This document shows positions 34,930 to 47,913 of a DNA stretch of 64,000 bases, piece by piece (position 1 is the stretch's first letter; each line of letters opens with the position of its first letter). The notes beneath the pieces are model-generated. The model was not told where the DNA came from. It did no database searches and was given only the letters and a program-made list of their open reading frames with translations. The stretch covers positions 62,001 through 126,000 of the forward strand of contig WACJ01000421.1 in assembly GCA_008973525.1 (NCBI GenBank), in the 5' to 3' direction. The position numbers and the translations under genes are program-made. The stretch comes from Stenopsyche tienmushanensis (taxonomy: Eukaryota; Arthropoda; Insecta; Trichoptera; Stenopsychidae).

Positions 34930-35535
34930 CTTGTGTATTGTTCTGGAGTGGTGACATTATCCGAGTAATACTACACTTTTGTTAGTATTGTGTTTGGTTT
35001 GTTGGCTGGGCCGCAAAAATATTCGTTGTGAGCCGCGAGTTTGCCAGATCTGGTGTATGTGTGTATGCTTATCGTTTTGGATTCATTTCTCATCATCTTC
35101 TTCTTCTCTATGTGCTGTGTCTTCCAAGAATGTTGGCAATCAGAAGTCCTATCATGGCTTTGTCGATTGCTACCCGAAACAATAATCCAATGTTAGGACA
35201 GCTCCATTGCTGGAGGTTCTTCAGCCATGATGTCTTCCGTCGGCCCTGACTCCGATGATCTATGATCATTCCTTGTACTATCAGGCGCAGAAGGTCATAT
35301 TTTCGGCATCTTATGACATGGTCATAGTATTCCAATTTGCGCCTTTTTATTGTGTTGTGTATCTCGTCCTGTTTATACATCAAAGGCAGCACATCTGCAT
35401 TGAAACTCTAAATAGACTGGTAAATACCTGGAGTTTTTTAAACATGGCGTCTGTCATGATTATAGTGATGAGTTCATGATTTCGACCCATACAAAAAGAT
35501 GCTGAGCACGTAGCTGCGTATGATTCTAAGAGGCA
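34930..35535 (-). mobile_element. RTE-like non-LTR element, 3' end
   Basis: On the minus strand an upstream RSYVLSIFLYGSKS (the RT-connection 'YV.S.LLYG.E.W' motif) is followed by a longer frame with IKRRKLEYYDHVIRCRKYDL, GRRKTSWLKNLQQW and MIGLLIANILG. That is the C-terminal part of RTE/BovB-like polyproteins. 5'-truncated, with frameshifts. Confidence 0.75.
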
Positions 35536-35999
35536 AAATGTCAACAAACTTCATTTTCAAAAAAATCTCTAGTAAGAACTAGAGAGGTTTTTTTTATCAC
35601 TGTCAAACGATTCATGCAGACTGCTTTCAACATATTTTAAAACTATCCTCTCTTTTCTATACATTTGTTAGTCTCGCTTTACACGGTTTCGTTCAACACG
35701 ATGATCTAGCAAAACTTCTCAAACTGTGGCTTGCATAACAACAAAATGATTTTTCTCTAGTGTTTCGATTTGTATCCGAACTTTTTAAATATGAGTACCT
35801 TTTTTCCGATATTTTTATGAATCCTCATTTCAAAATCTCTCTGAATATAAGCTTGAATGTTTTTCATGTGGTTTATACATTTGTTAATATAATAAAATGT
35901 TTTCAATTTAAATGTATTTTATTTTTATCTTGAAAGCCTTTTGTGGAAAAACTTCGTCCCTTTTTACTTTTGAATCGGTAACCGGGATCGGTTTTCATC

Positions 36000-36420
36000 C
36001 AACCTTGTGTCGGGATGTAACTATCGAGTTAGAAGTAGTTGGAAGGCACCCGGTAAAAATCGTCGGCAACGCGTTGATGTGTATGTAATTTCGGGAACAA
36101 TTTACAGCCCGTTTCTTGTTTCATAGGTGAAGTATGAAGATGGTGGGTGTCTCACCTTTGTGGCTGTGTACCAACATAAATTCGCATACGTAGGGGTTAG
36201 CAGATACGGGCAATTTAATATAATTTCCATGACTCGGGCTTGACGTGGGAGGTTTTCGGGACTCAGCCCCCTCCTGTCGAGCTTCTTTGATCCCCACTCA
36301 CGATTGTGAGGCATGCTTTAGATAAGGCCCGTGGTGGAGTCTGGAAGCTGGAGGCTGGAGGCTGAAGTCTCTGGCAACGGCATCATCCCACAAGCCTTTG
36401 TCGGACCGAAATATTCTAGT
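36000..36420. other. GC-richer non-coding island with short GGCTGGA repeats
   Basis: Less AT-rich than neighbours; contains a short tandem (GGAGTCTGGAAGCTGGAGGC then TGGAGGCTGAAG) at 36332-36366 and no coding frame. It may be a conserved element or an old transposon. Confidence 0.3.
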
Positions 36421-38690
36421 ACGCAAAATTTGCGCCGTAAAGGCTTACGTAGGATTCTCACTTTGTGATATTCGAGCGATTCACAAAGAAATTTCAGAGC
36501 TAAATTAGTGATTAAAATCGTTATTAATAAGTACAGCATTATGCGTTGATGACTTTGGGTGACAATTAAGAGCATTATGATATTCAATATGTGCCCCAGT
36601 TTGAAGATAATTACTTCCTTGCATCAAGATAAACGAAAAAATCTATTTTATGCATAAGAAAACCGCGTCAAAACATAAAATGAAATCTTCGAAAGAAATT
36701 TTAATTGGATTGTTTGCAAATTTACTCTAAATAAAAATCAAAGATTCGGCGAAATTTTAAAGCTTTAGAAGGGCTGCAATAACTTTTCACCGTTAGTTTC
36801 ATCTGCACTATAAAATCATGTTTCGTTTGAATTTGAATATGTTTTATCATATGGATATAGCAGTTTTACCAATGATTTTGATGATTAATTGTTGATTTAC
36901 AAAGTATACCCTTATAATTGATTAAATTTGCAATAATATAATAGTTGAAATATCACTCATAGATCTTCTTCTGTCTAAAAAAATACTATTTAAATAATCT
37001 TATCATAACTTATCCACACGTGGAAAGTAAATGGTAAACCACCGAATGCAAAACCTTTTCAGAAACCGCGTAAATAAAGACTGTATAAAAGCGCGAATCA
37101 CTGCAAATACATATTACATATGTATAATTTATGCATTATTATTGTTATGTTTCTTCAGAACTCTTTAGATCAGTAAATAATTTAAAAGATTAGTTTATTC
37201 CAACACAAATGGAGCTATTAAATATGTAAAACGTCCTTTTAATACAAATTCAGTATTGTATAAACCAAGTGATTTAACAATGCAAAATGAAATGAGCTGG
37301 TCAATGTGTATTGATTTTATTGTCCCTTAAAGCCTGATGCATAAAAGCCTGGAGATTGAATATTCAGGAATAAATTTTGATTGTAAAATTTCTATTTAAA
37401 AAATGGATTTGGTACAAAATTGATCTTCTTATAAGAATCTTGGCAGATTTGCTGAGGGCTGTTTTTTATTATTGAAACTTGAATAAATTGATTTCTCCTT
37501 CGTCGGTAATATTTCTGTTTATGAAGTGGGTCCTGAAAATTGGGCTACACCCTTGTACCGCCAAAACCCCAAAACAGTGAAAGGAGGATAGAGAAATCCT
37601 ACAACTACCCCCAGTTTACAAGAGCACATGTATATGCATGCAAATATAACCCTCTCCCGTTTACCTGTTGTTTGCGAGGACAAAAGGGCTCAAGTCGCGC
37701 AAGCCGCTGATCTCTTAGTGCGTTCTGGGTTGCAGCGCCTGGACACCTACATATATACGTATTGTGTGGCCGCCTCAACGGATCTACGGGGTGGTCCATA
37801 TATTTGTAGTCCCAAACATTGCCCGGGATTGTTAATAGCAAATAAAATATGGAATACATATTTTTTATTATTAAATAACGCCCATATTTCATATTATGTG
37901 GATAAATTTTGTTTGTCCACATTGAATATTAATTTTTATCTTATTCAAATTGACAAACATTATGTATTTGCATTTATTAAATATTTTTTTAGAGAAATAT
38001 TGGGGACTTTAATTTCCTCCAAAACAGATATGGGAATTTTTTTTAACGTAGTGTAAAGTTCAACTTTTATTTATATATTTAATTTTACTCTTGTGTACAT
38101 TTGAATGATGTAAATTCGTATTTATGCAAATTAAAATGCATTTTTTATTAGCATGTTTAAAATATATGGAACGAAGAAAATAACCAAAGCGTAAACAAAT
38201 CTGAGTAAGTACTTCAATGTATAGTTTAAATTAAATGAAGAGATAATCACAACAATCGTTATGTATGTTTTATGTAATATTCTACAATATAACGATAGTT
38301 TAATAAGTATAATAGAAAAGCAAAGAACAGTATGTTAAATATATAATTTTATGAATAAAGTAAAATTATTCGACCCTTTTCAGTTATACTCTTTCCACAT
38401 AGACTTGATAATGTGATATCAAAAAATCTGTTTATTTATTTTTTTCGATTAAAAACAAGTAAGAGTTTCGGATGACTAAACACTAAAGCATATAGATTAA
38501 GATTTTTTTTAATTAAAAGTAATTAAAAACACTCTAAAAGTCTATGTTGATTTTTCTACGACGGATTTAATTTCAACAATTTCAAAACGACATAGAAGGT
38601 AATGAGAAATGTATTGTTATATTTGCATTTTTAAGCTATTTTATTTTCTTGTTCTTGGTGTCTTTCCTCATAAGGAACCGGTGATTTAGG
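36421..38690. other. Intergenic DNA with one GC-richer island (37530-37830)
   Basis: Mostly AT-rich with stops in all frames. The island contains purine/pyrimidine-mixed unique sequence and a TATATATACGT run but no recognisable gene. Confidence 0.4.
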
Positions 38691-38905
38691 ATCTTGTTGC
38701 ATTGGTTTGGACTATCCCCGACTTCAGAGTGTCCATGCAGAGATCCGTTCATGAATGGAGACTATGTTGTGTAGATATGTTCGGGCATGGCACGAACGAT
38801 TGTAAGGCGCTCTTTCGATGTGTCAGCGGTCTGAAATTCAGACCGGTTGAACACGAAAACCTTGTGGTCACTTCCTCCAATGATAGGGCTTTTTGAAAAA
38901 GTTTT
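38690..38905 (+). mobile_element. R1-like element, C-terminal fragment
   Basis: Plus strand in shifting frames ECPCRDPFMNGDYVV then FRCVSGLKFRPVEHENLVVT, the knuckle plus C-terminal pattern of the family also present at 15.1 kb. A fourth member in the window. Confidence 0.6.
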
Positions 38906-39929
38906 GGGGAAATATGTATCCGAAACTTTTCCTTCTTCGCTCAGAACGCAAACCAATATATAGCAAGGGTCTATAATGTTAGATATGTTTGGAGTGACAC
39001 TTGTATAGGAGCGGTAGGACAAATTGGCTTGAATGGTATGAAAAGTAAAATTTCAATTGGCAATTAGTTGGAAAGAAAAGGATTTGTTTTTGTAGTCTCT
39101 CCGTCTCTGTCGTATGTGTCGCGTCGCCTTTATTGCCTCGATACGTAGCATAAAGTAACCACTAGACCAGTACCTTGTCTATTTTATTATATATGACACA
39201 AACACAGCTTATCTTGTAGCTTATTAAGGTTTTAGCAATTTCCGTTAACAAATATAAAAAAATAATGTATAAAACCAGGTTTTCCTAAGAGCCAAGAAGT
39301 TTCACTTCTACCGCGCAAAAGTCATATTTTTTAAATATATATTATGAACTAAAATGGATATCTTGTATGAGGAAAAAAAAGATACTGAGCAATAATTATT
39401 AAAATTCAATGTAAAAATAATAATAATTTTGTTTTTCCTTATGGATTCCCTTCTTTCATCATAGATTCTTATTTTAATTTCACCATCTGTGCGAAAATAA
39501 CAATAGAAGGGAGTTATAGTAAATAAAATCAATTGATTATCCTCAATCATAAGATTAAAATACAATTTGAAATTTAAAATTCTTAATAATTTATTTTGTG
39601 TATAGATTATTTTGGCATGCATGTTTTTCCATTTGTTCATCAAACATTTCTATATGATTATATAAACTAGGGATGTTCTTTCTTTTAACGACTGTAAATT
39701 AATATATTAATAATTTATAGCTTTGTAATTAATTAAATTAATTGTAATATATTTATTGATATGGTTTATATTTAATCACGTTCCATATTTTGATATCGCA
39801 TTATTACGTTTAATGATTTCAATAGTTAAATTATTGTTGAAAATGTTAACTGTATAAAGTTTCGTTTTAAAATATTTTACAAGTGTGTACAGTTTATGGG
39901 TCACCGTGTGCGGTTGGAAGTGAGCACAT

Positions 39930-40200
39930 ACATTGAAAGGCTCATAGGGGTGTCCGCCGCAGATCAATATGCATGTGTAGTGTGGGGGCGACCCCACCCC
40001 CGCCACCTCTAAAGGGCTATGATTGGCCGGCGGCGGGGGTGGGGCGTGGCTCTTCGCCCTGCTGCCCCCACCCTTCACACACATTCTCTGCTCCCACAAT
40101 CCATTATTTTTGCAGGTATCATTCGATTTGACCAGTGACCACCAATTACCCACTACTGGTCATCGCGCCGCCAATACAAATCTGAAGATAATCCAAGCGG
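39930..40200. promoter_or_regulatory. GC-box / CCAAT island with 13-bp inverted repeat
   Basis: CCCCACCCCCGCC (39992-40004) and its exact reverse complement GGCGGGGGTGGGG (40032-40044) flank a 27-bp loop with ATTGG (inverted CCAAT) at 40022-40026. GC boxes on both strands plus CCAAT look promoter-like, and GC content is far above the flanks. No gene starts here that I can see, so an unannotated promoter, an enhancer or a decayed element are open options. Confidence 0.4.
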
Positions 40201-40879
40201 ATTTTTAAGTATATATTTGATACTGAAGCCGTTCCCAAATATATAAACAAAGTCTCGCTGTGAAGAAACTCGAAAGAAAAATACAAGGGATAAACTTTGT
40301 TATGGCTCGAAATGAATTTCTCGGCAGCAGTTTAAATATAGCGCTAATTCGGAGGGAAGCGATGAGGTGCGTCGGTAAATTTATATTCATACAGCCCCCG
40401 AAAACAATCCTGCATTAAATTTGATAAATGTTCATCTATCTATTGGATTTTGGGGCAATGTTTTAATATAAATAATGGAAAAATTTGGTTCGGATCGTCT
40501 AAGAACACTCGGAACTTCGGAGGGCACACAATGATATCGCACGGTATGCGCGTATGGCGAATATGCATATTATTCTTCTTATGGGGGAGAAGAGGCTTTA
40601 TTGCCCATTCTCAATGTCAATATTATCTTTATATCAAAGGTACGTATACAGGGATGGTAGGGCCTGTATTAGAGGCAATAAAATACAAATTTTGTCGTGA
40701 AAATGTTTTATATTCACTTAAAGAATAAAAACTATGGCGGGCTTGTGTGTGGGTGCGACATAGACGGTGATGTTAAAATTGCAAAATTTCATACGCTTAA
40801 ATTTTTAATCATGTAGAAATATCACTTGGAATAAAATATGTAATGAAAAATAGTTAAATATTTGCAAAAGGATCAAGTT

Positions 40880-41045
40880 TTTATTGATTCAATTGATAAA
40901 TCGCTGGACTACCTATACCTAAAAAAAAGTTCAAACTTATTAATTACAAAAATTTTGTATGTAAAATTATAAAATATTATTCCCTTCATTTTTCAATACA
41001 TCTTCCCATCGTTTTGGCAATCCTTTGGTTCCTTTTTTTTGTAAA
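40880..41045 (-). mobile_element. Mariner transposase C-terminal scrap
   Basis: Minus strand KGLPKRWEDVLKNEGN matches the mariner tail (GL..RW...I...G.Y). Nothing upstream is readable. Confidence 0.35.
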
Positions 41046-41869
41046 GATTTTTTGGCTTAGAATAAAAAAAAAACGATTTTAAATGAATTTTTTAATCATT
41101 TTCTCTCAGGCTATTCTCCATGGACCTGGAAAATGGAAATCTGTTAGGAAAGGTCTGGTGAATAAGGAGGACGTGGTAAGACTTACCAGTTTAATTCCAG
41201 TACTTTATCAAATGTCAATTTTGCTTCACAATATCATGAAGCAAAATTCTGGCTTCATTAATTTATAATGATTTATTCCCGTATATCCCACGATATACAC
41301 AAAATATTTTTTTATAGTCAATCCGGTCTTAGAGGTTGGACTTGGAGATTTTTTCGAGAAAGCCATTGATTGAACTGAGCTATTTTTTATCATCAATTAC
41401 AATGTTATTATAAAGGAGCTATTTTTTGTATTGCTAAGAAGACATAGTTCGTCAATTGATTGTCGTGGATCTGATTTGGTTAAGGATTTTAGTGCATCAT
41501 TTTCAAAATTTGAAGATCCTCCTGTTCTCGGTTCGCCTCTTAATTGTTCCTCCCCGATTTTAATTTCTGGAACTAATATTGGCACCTATGGAATGATACC
41601 ATTTCACCATTATCTTTGAGTATTTTACTGGCTTATGTGTCAGTCCAAGTCAAATCAAGAAAAAGCAGCATACAATTTCAGATTTGAAAATTTTACCTCC
41701 TTAATAATAAAAAAAAAATTACTACCCTAATTAGAATTTATTTTATTTTATTGCCTATTGTAAGCTGTGTGCATTTTTTGAAATGCATCTAAGATATATT
41801 ACATCAATTTGATTGGTTTTGGCATTAAAATATTTTTGCATGCCTCCAATTAGACTAGTTCTTAAGCCA

Positions 41870-43290
41870 TTAAAATTTCACGTCGACATGCGTGGCTCGT
41901 AGATGTAACTATCCTTTATCGTAGTTGAAAAATTCACACTTGTTTGAGCACGTGATACGTTTACATATTACACGTGTAGTTTATATCGTAAAAATGTGTC
42001 CCGGATACGAAGGCGAGGGCAGAAAAAAACCACCCTGTAACTTACTCGTGACACGATAAGATCCGAGCATTATTCGCGAGACAGCCGCCCAAAACGTAAC
42101 GTTTACTTTATTTCGATGAAATAAAATGTGAAACGCAGTAAAATGTGGGGGGTAGTTCACGGTTTATTCATTTTAACGATCCAGTTCATAGGTGAATAAA
42201 AGGAAAATATGTATTTCATAATGCATGGATAGTTCCCGAGGAGACAATGTAGGCGAGGGCGGTGCGAGCTCGTCTCCTGTTTGTTTGTTCGAGTGGAATC
42301 CATAAATACGACTCGTTTTTATTGGGACAGAAAAAAGGCCTTTTTCTTTTAAAAAAAAATCACATTTGCACGTTGTTATTTCAGACAGAGATTTAGTTTT
42401 ATGGCGGAAATCCACGGCTGAGAAGTTGTGGGATATGACGATTCATAAAGACTAAAGATGACGCCCCAAAAATCATCATAAATGCTCGTTTCAAAAGCAT
42501 ATACGCTAAATCATGAGATGCCTCCCTTTTATATTTTTTCATTCCATTTATAAACAACAGGACAGATCATCATTTACTTCCTACATCTTATAACTAAATT
42601 TGATGATGAAGCATTATTTTAGCAAAACCTTATTATTTTACAGCCTTGAAAAAAACATATATGTAGGTTTGTTTAAAATCAATCGCAAATGTAAATCGTG
42701 ATATTATTAATATACCCTGTTCAATAAAATGTTATAAAATTAATAAGGCCGAAAAGACGAAAAGCCATTTCGCAAATATGAAACAACATAACTAGCTGAA
42801 ATTTCAAGGTTTCATATACTCAATCATAGAATGATATAAGTTAGTATTCCGTTATTAAATATGTTTCCGTTGGATGAGTTGTTTTCGTATAGAAATAAAA
42901 TGGAGAGAAGCCCCCGACAGCTCCGAAGACATGAAATATGTGCAAAGTTTTCGCCTAATTTAATATTCAGCCAAATAAATGGGTTGTTATGGCAAGCGTG
43001 TGGTCTAAAGGGTCACTCCCCACACATTTTCAGAAAAAAGGATCAGCGTCCTTTCTACCTGGATTGACCCTGGATGACCGGCCCGTGCTGGCTGTCCCCT
43101 GACCTGACCTTTGAGGAACGAGCCCCTGCACCATTTTCAATTTGCGCCAAAGGACCCCGGGACCGCTCCCCTCGATTTCAATGGAAATTGCGCCCGTTGG
43201 GGTTGGGATTTGCCAAATATTTGCCCATGTGTGAGAAGTGCAGACTTAGGCTTATGCCGTCGTCTTATTCGAATTTGGAGAGCTCGTTAT
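41870..43290. other. Gene-desert segment with GC-richer islands
   Basis: Islands at about 41880-42460 and 42990-43280 are distinctly less AT-rich, low in repeats and lack long sense frames. The second has GCGCCAAAGGACCCCGGGAC and GATTTCAATGGAAATTGCGC. Pattern fits conserved non-coding elements; conservation untested. Confidence 0.35.
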
Positions 43291-44340
43291 TCAACATAGT
43301 GATTCGCAATTTCATATTAATTCGACGCTCGATAGATTATTTAATTGAATAACCGAATTTATGCAAGCCTGAAAATATTATAGATGCATACTTTGGATGG
43401 ATATTTGAATGAATTTGTCTGCTCAGATTTATTGCGATTATTTATATGTGTAAAATCATTGGTTTAATTATCCAAATCAATTCCTTTCAACATGATACAA
43501 ATTAGCAAAGCTAAATTTAATTATGAAATATTTAATACGACACAAAAATAATTGCAAATATTATATTTAACCGTCACAAATATACACAACCACTGTTCTT
43601 ATTAATATAACAATATCATTCCAGTTATTTGTTATTCCGTTTCATTTACTATTGTATAGTTGAACACCTTTTTTATAGACGGGTTTCATTCTTATCAAGA
43701 TGCAACGTTGACAGATTAAAAGCTCTCATGGAGTATTCATACGTTACAGTGGCAAAATTCAAGGATTTTATCAACGAAAGCAATTCATTTTTGATTGAAA
43801 TAATTAGTATATATCATAGTGATGTTATTGATCATTTGATTTGTTCAAAAAAGTGGATTTATTTTGATGTTTTATGGTTGAGATCATGGCGTCACGTTTC
43901 GTAAAAAGTCATGGCGTCCAGAAACACGAAGAATAACTATTATATCCGATGCACATTTGCATTATATTTGATAATGCAAATTTAGAGCAGATGTTATATT
44001 TTAATCTAGAACTACATTTGCAAAATAATAGCAATAAAAAACATATGAAAGGCTTACCATTTCATTGTATCAAAATTCTACCTGAATCGCACGTACCAAA
44101 AAGTATGCAACAATGCAAATTGGGTTCGATATGCAAATTTCGGCCAACGATCATTCAAAGATTTAAAAAGCGAAGCATTTAAATGCGAGATCATTACTCT
44201 TTTTCCGAATAGAAAATATTTTTTATATGAAAATGTGAATAAAATATGAATTGAAAATTAATTTATATCATCGATTTTGCAAACCGTATCGCCATTTTTA
44301 TTGAAATATGTATTTATTATAGTGTGTTGCTGAAATTTTA
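43291..44340. other. AT-rich intergenic DNA
   Basis: Short open frames occur by chance; no domain or repeat recognised. Confidence 0.4.
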
Positions 44341-44361
44341 AAGGCACGTGAACGGAAGCTT

Positions 44362-44400
44362 ACCGACGGCAAAAGCGCTTTTGCGTTTACTTACCGTCGG
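44362..44400. repeat. Nested inverted repeats
   Basis: Perfect 16-bp palindrome GCAAAAGCGCTTTTGC at 44369-44384, bracketed by CCGACGG (44363-44369) and its inverse CCGTCGG (44394-44400); TTACCG precedes both. Unusual in AT-rich DNA; function unknown. Confidence 0.55.
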
Positions 44401-44924
44401 GAGCTTTTATGGCGATACTCGTTTATATCAATAAAATAGCTTATATTTGCATCATTTCCAATTTTAATAGGCGATCAAAAATATTTTTAAATATAAAATG
44501 GCGACAATATAAAGTGTATGACGTTGTGCAAAAATGTTATTGGGTGTAGTTGAGTGTATTAAAAGAGGCGTTCAATAACTGGTTCTTCTATGAAGTGCGT
44601 CCGACTGGTCAAGCAACATAATAATTGACTAATTTAACTCAATCGAAAATTGGTTAGGTCATTCAGAGGAAGCCATTCATGGTGTTAAAGCAATTTTTAT
44701 TTATTAAATATTTAAATTCGGACAAACCTGTTTTTTCGCCAACATCCAGAAAAACCGGTATGGCTACTTTTCAATGCTGACCCAAAGTTGTGAAAAGCTT
44801 CTGCAACAATAACAACAGCTTTAAATGTGTATTTTTAATATAGATATATTATTTAAATCTATAATTTTATAAAATGAATGATTCAATTCGATCTATTAAT
44901 CGGCTAGGGATGTAATATTTGTTA

Positions 44925-45250
44925 TTGATTGGCACCCCATGTGTCTTTAAAAACTATTTTGTATTGGCAGCACACGCCCATGTTTGACTCCCCAAAAACC
45001 ATTGGTCAGTCCATAAATCAACGGCGTCTGTTTACAGGCCACCGGCCAGCATTCACACATTGTTGGTCAATATTATTAGAACCCTTGCTCTCACTTCTTT
45101 CACCGGTTTCCAAACACTTTTGTGCTGGAAGGCTGGTCAGCTCGTAAATCACATTCCTTTATAGCCTCCGCTCGGTTAATTCCATTTACAGCATTTACTT
45201 GACTCCTTGTATACGAACAATGGCCCCATAATTCGTATACAATACCCTAC
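44925..45250. other. Non-coding island ending in an 11-bp hairpin
   Basis: GC-richer, unique-looking DNA. It ends in TTGTATACGAA (45207-45217), a 14-nt loop, and TTCGTATACAA (45232-45242), a perfect inverted repeat. No coding frame. Confidence 0.45.
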
Positions 45251-45399
45251 ATACTAATGCGATGTATAGTTAATGCGATTTAAATTCATACCCCATATTT
45301 ATGCTACAAATTTGACCCGTGGAGCTGTAAATGGCACTTCTTATTTTTAAGATGAAACACATCACTCAATAAATTCGTAGCAAGTAATTCATCGATTAC

Positions 45400-45795
45400 T
45401 TTGAGAAAAGAAGAAACATCAATAGCGAATGTTATATGGCGTTATTGGTGCGTTTATTTGAAGAAATTGCGAAAAAACGACCCTAAACGAAGAAGAAAAA
45501 AGTACTCTTTCATCAAGACAATGTACCATGTCACAAGTCGATCGTAACAATAGTAAAATTGCACCATCCATCGTATTCTCCGGATCTGGCTTTTAGCGAC
45601 TACTACCTGTTTACAGACCTTAAAACAATGCTCCAGGGAAACATATTTAGTTACAATGAATAAGTGATTGCCGAAATTGAAGCCTATTTTGAAGTCAAAG
45701 ATAAATTGTTGAAGCATTGGGATGAATTTATCACTCTTGATGTTGATGAATATAGTCGAATTTTGCCTAAAAGTGTTTTTATTATTCATTTTATT
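45400..45795 (+). mobile_element. Mariner transposase C-terminal half, degenerate
   Basis: Plus strand LLVRLFEEIAKKRP, stop, KKKVLFHQDNVPCHKSIVTI (second catalytic Asp), a shortened PSYSPDLAFSDYYLF with the third Asp of the D..D34D triad, then VIAEIEAYFEVKDK. Several residues before YSPD and one codon before VIAE are lost or stop. No TIRs found. Confidence 0.8.
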
Positions 45796-46496
45796 TGTCT
45801 ATATTCCTGATTTAGTTTAGTTAGTTAGTAGTAGCTAGTTTCATCTTTATTAATTAGTTAGTTGAAAATGCAAAAATCATCCATAAATTCTATGAAAATG
45901 CGTTTGTCCTCATTGTGTTATTGAATGCGTATTACTTAATTTCTTGTAAATTTAATATGAATAAACGCATGATGAACGCCAATCAATTAATGGTCAATTA
46001 GCTTAAAAATAAGTGATTCTTGCAAGACAGATTTTGAATTTATTTATTTTCAGAACATGAAAGCATGCGGACATTCCTTGTCTCATTTTTATCCAACAAT
46101 AACGATTTTCTCATATGAATTCATGCTATGTGTAAGCATGAAATATTTCATTAGAATTTAAAGTACTTATTCAACAACAATATTTGCATATTTTGCAATG
46201 TACCCATAATGATTTGTAGTGCTAGAGTATAAATAACCATATGAAATCAATAATAGTGATAAACGCATTGATTTTGTATATAGTCATTGACGACTGACAA
46301 TGTAAAGATGTTGTTCAAATAATCTGCAAATATGAAAATTTTATATAGGGTCTACCAGATTAAGTGTTACTAGTTTGAAATATGCCTTTTTAATTTTTCA
46401 ATATCTTAATTATCTATTATCAATTTTTTCTTGAAATTATTTTAGTTATTGTGATTTTCAACTTTCTTTCATTTCTGGAATAATTATCTTTAGACA

Positions 46497-46575
46497 GTCC
46501 TGTGATTAAGCAGTTGGGCTCGAAGTTCAATCATCATGGGTTCAAATCTATAGGAGGTGCCTGGAGAGTATATTT
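46497..46575 (+). repeat. tRNA-like SINE head
   Basis: A box-like TTAAGCAGTTGG (46506-46517) and a near-perfect B box GGTTCAAATCT (46539-46549) are spaced as in tRNA genes (RNA polymerase III promoter). The flanks do not form a proper acceptor stem, so a tRNA-derived SINE or tRNA pseudogene is more likely than a functional tRNA. Confidence 0.45.
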
Positions 46576-47059
46576 TAAAAATCATATATTTATACACACC
46601 ATAAAAACGTTGTCAAAGTGGTCGAAAATGATCCCATACAATGAACTGCAAAAAACCATTATATTAAAAAAATGTTTGATTATCGAAGAAGTGGTCAATC
46701 ATTTTGAAATTTTACTATAATGTGGTTAATACAATTGTGTTATTAATGGTATGGTTTACATATATTTTCTTCAAGTTCAGATTGTTAACATAATAGCTAT
46801 CATATTATAAATTACGAAAAAATGTAGCATCAATTTCTCATATATAATATTTCAAATTTAATCTTCTTCAAATGGTACCATATTTTTAATGCGATATAGA
46901 CCAGGGGTTTTAAACCTTATTGTGGTGACGGGCGCACTTGAGATTTAGAATTAAATAAAAAAAAAAGATTTGCACACATTTTAAACATATTAAAAAATTG
47001 TATTTATTTATGTTTATTTTCAGTCAATCCGTTCGATTTTAAGATTATGTCATTTTGTA

Positions 47060-47913
47060 TTAGGTTGTCCCATAAGTTTCTTTCGCAAATGAACACAGAT
47101 CTAATCATAGCCATGGTTGAAGAAAACCCGCAATATACTGTTCGCGAAATAGCTAACAAGTTAGAAATTCCACGAGCATCCGTCCATAATCATCTGACAA
47201 AATTGAGCTACATCAATCAATCAGATGTGTGGCTTCCTCATAAACTGACTGACTCAAATGAACTTCAGCGTATTTCAACATGCGATATTCTTCTCCAACG
47301 ACATAATAGCCAACCTTTTATGAAGAAACTTGTCATTGGTGATGAAAGTTGGATACTCTACATGCCTACATCCAAAATAAAAGTTTTGCTATGCATTTGG
47401 TGGGACTGGAAGGGCGTAGTTTATTGTGAGCTACTTCAGCAAGGTGAAACGATCAATCTAACAAAATATTGTTTCCAACTAAACAATCTAAAACCAGAAA
47501 ACGACCAGAATTAGCGAACAGACGAGGCGTTGTTTTTCATCACGATAACGCCAGGCCTCATGTGTCTTTGCTCGTCAGAAATAAATTATTATCATTTGAC
47601 TGGGATGTTTTACCTCATCCTCCATACTCTCCGGACATAGCTCCTTCAAGTTATTATTTATTTCTTTCATTTAAAAATTCTTTACAAGGTAAAAACTTTA
47701 ATTCAAAAAATGATATAAAAATGTACCTTAATCAATATTTTGCCAACAACCTAGGAAATTTTGACAAGAAGGCATTATGAGGCTTCCGGCGATATGGAGA
47801 AAGGTAATGGAAGAGAATGCATCATATATTATTCAATAAATTTTAATGTAATACAAATTATTGTTTATTTTTTTCTTAATATGAAAACGAAAGAAACTTA
47901 TGGGTCAACCTAA
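47060..47913 (+). mobile_element. Mariner element with both TIRs, internally deleted
   Basis: TIRs TTAGGTTGTCCCATAAGTTT (left) and TTAGGTTGACCCATAAGTTT (right, inverted) with TA on both sides. The transposase reads from TDLIIAMVEENPQYTVREIA (second helix-turn-helix) through SDVWLPHKLTDSNELQRIST, GDESWILYMP (first Asp), then, after a frameshift near 47500, VVFHHDNARPHVSLLVRNKL (second Asp) and PPYSPDIAPSSYYLF (third Asp position). The first ~100 residues are missing. Same subfamily as 22478-23784. Non-autonomous. Confidence 0.92.

Noticed and set aside
40023..40208. Short frame across the GC-box island as a gene
   Set aside because: Composition is dictated by GC boxes; proline/glycine runs with no homologue recognised.
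46497..46575. Functional tRNA gene
   Set aside because: A and B boxes are present but the flanks do not pair as an acceptor stem and no clear anticodon arm forms; kept as SINE-like.
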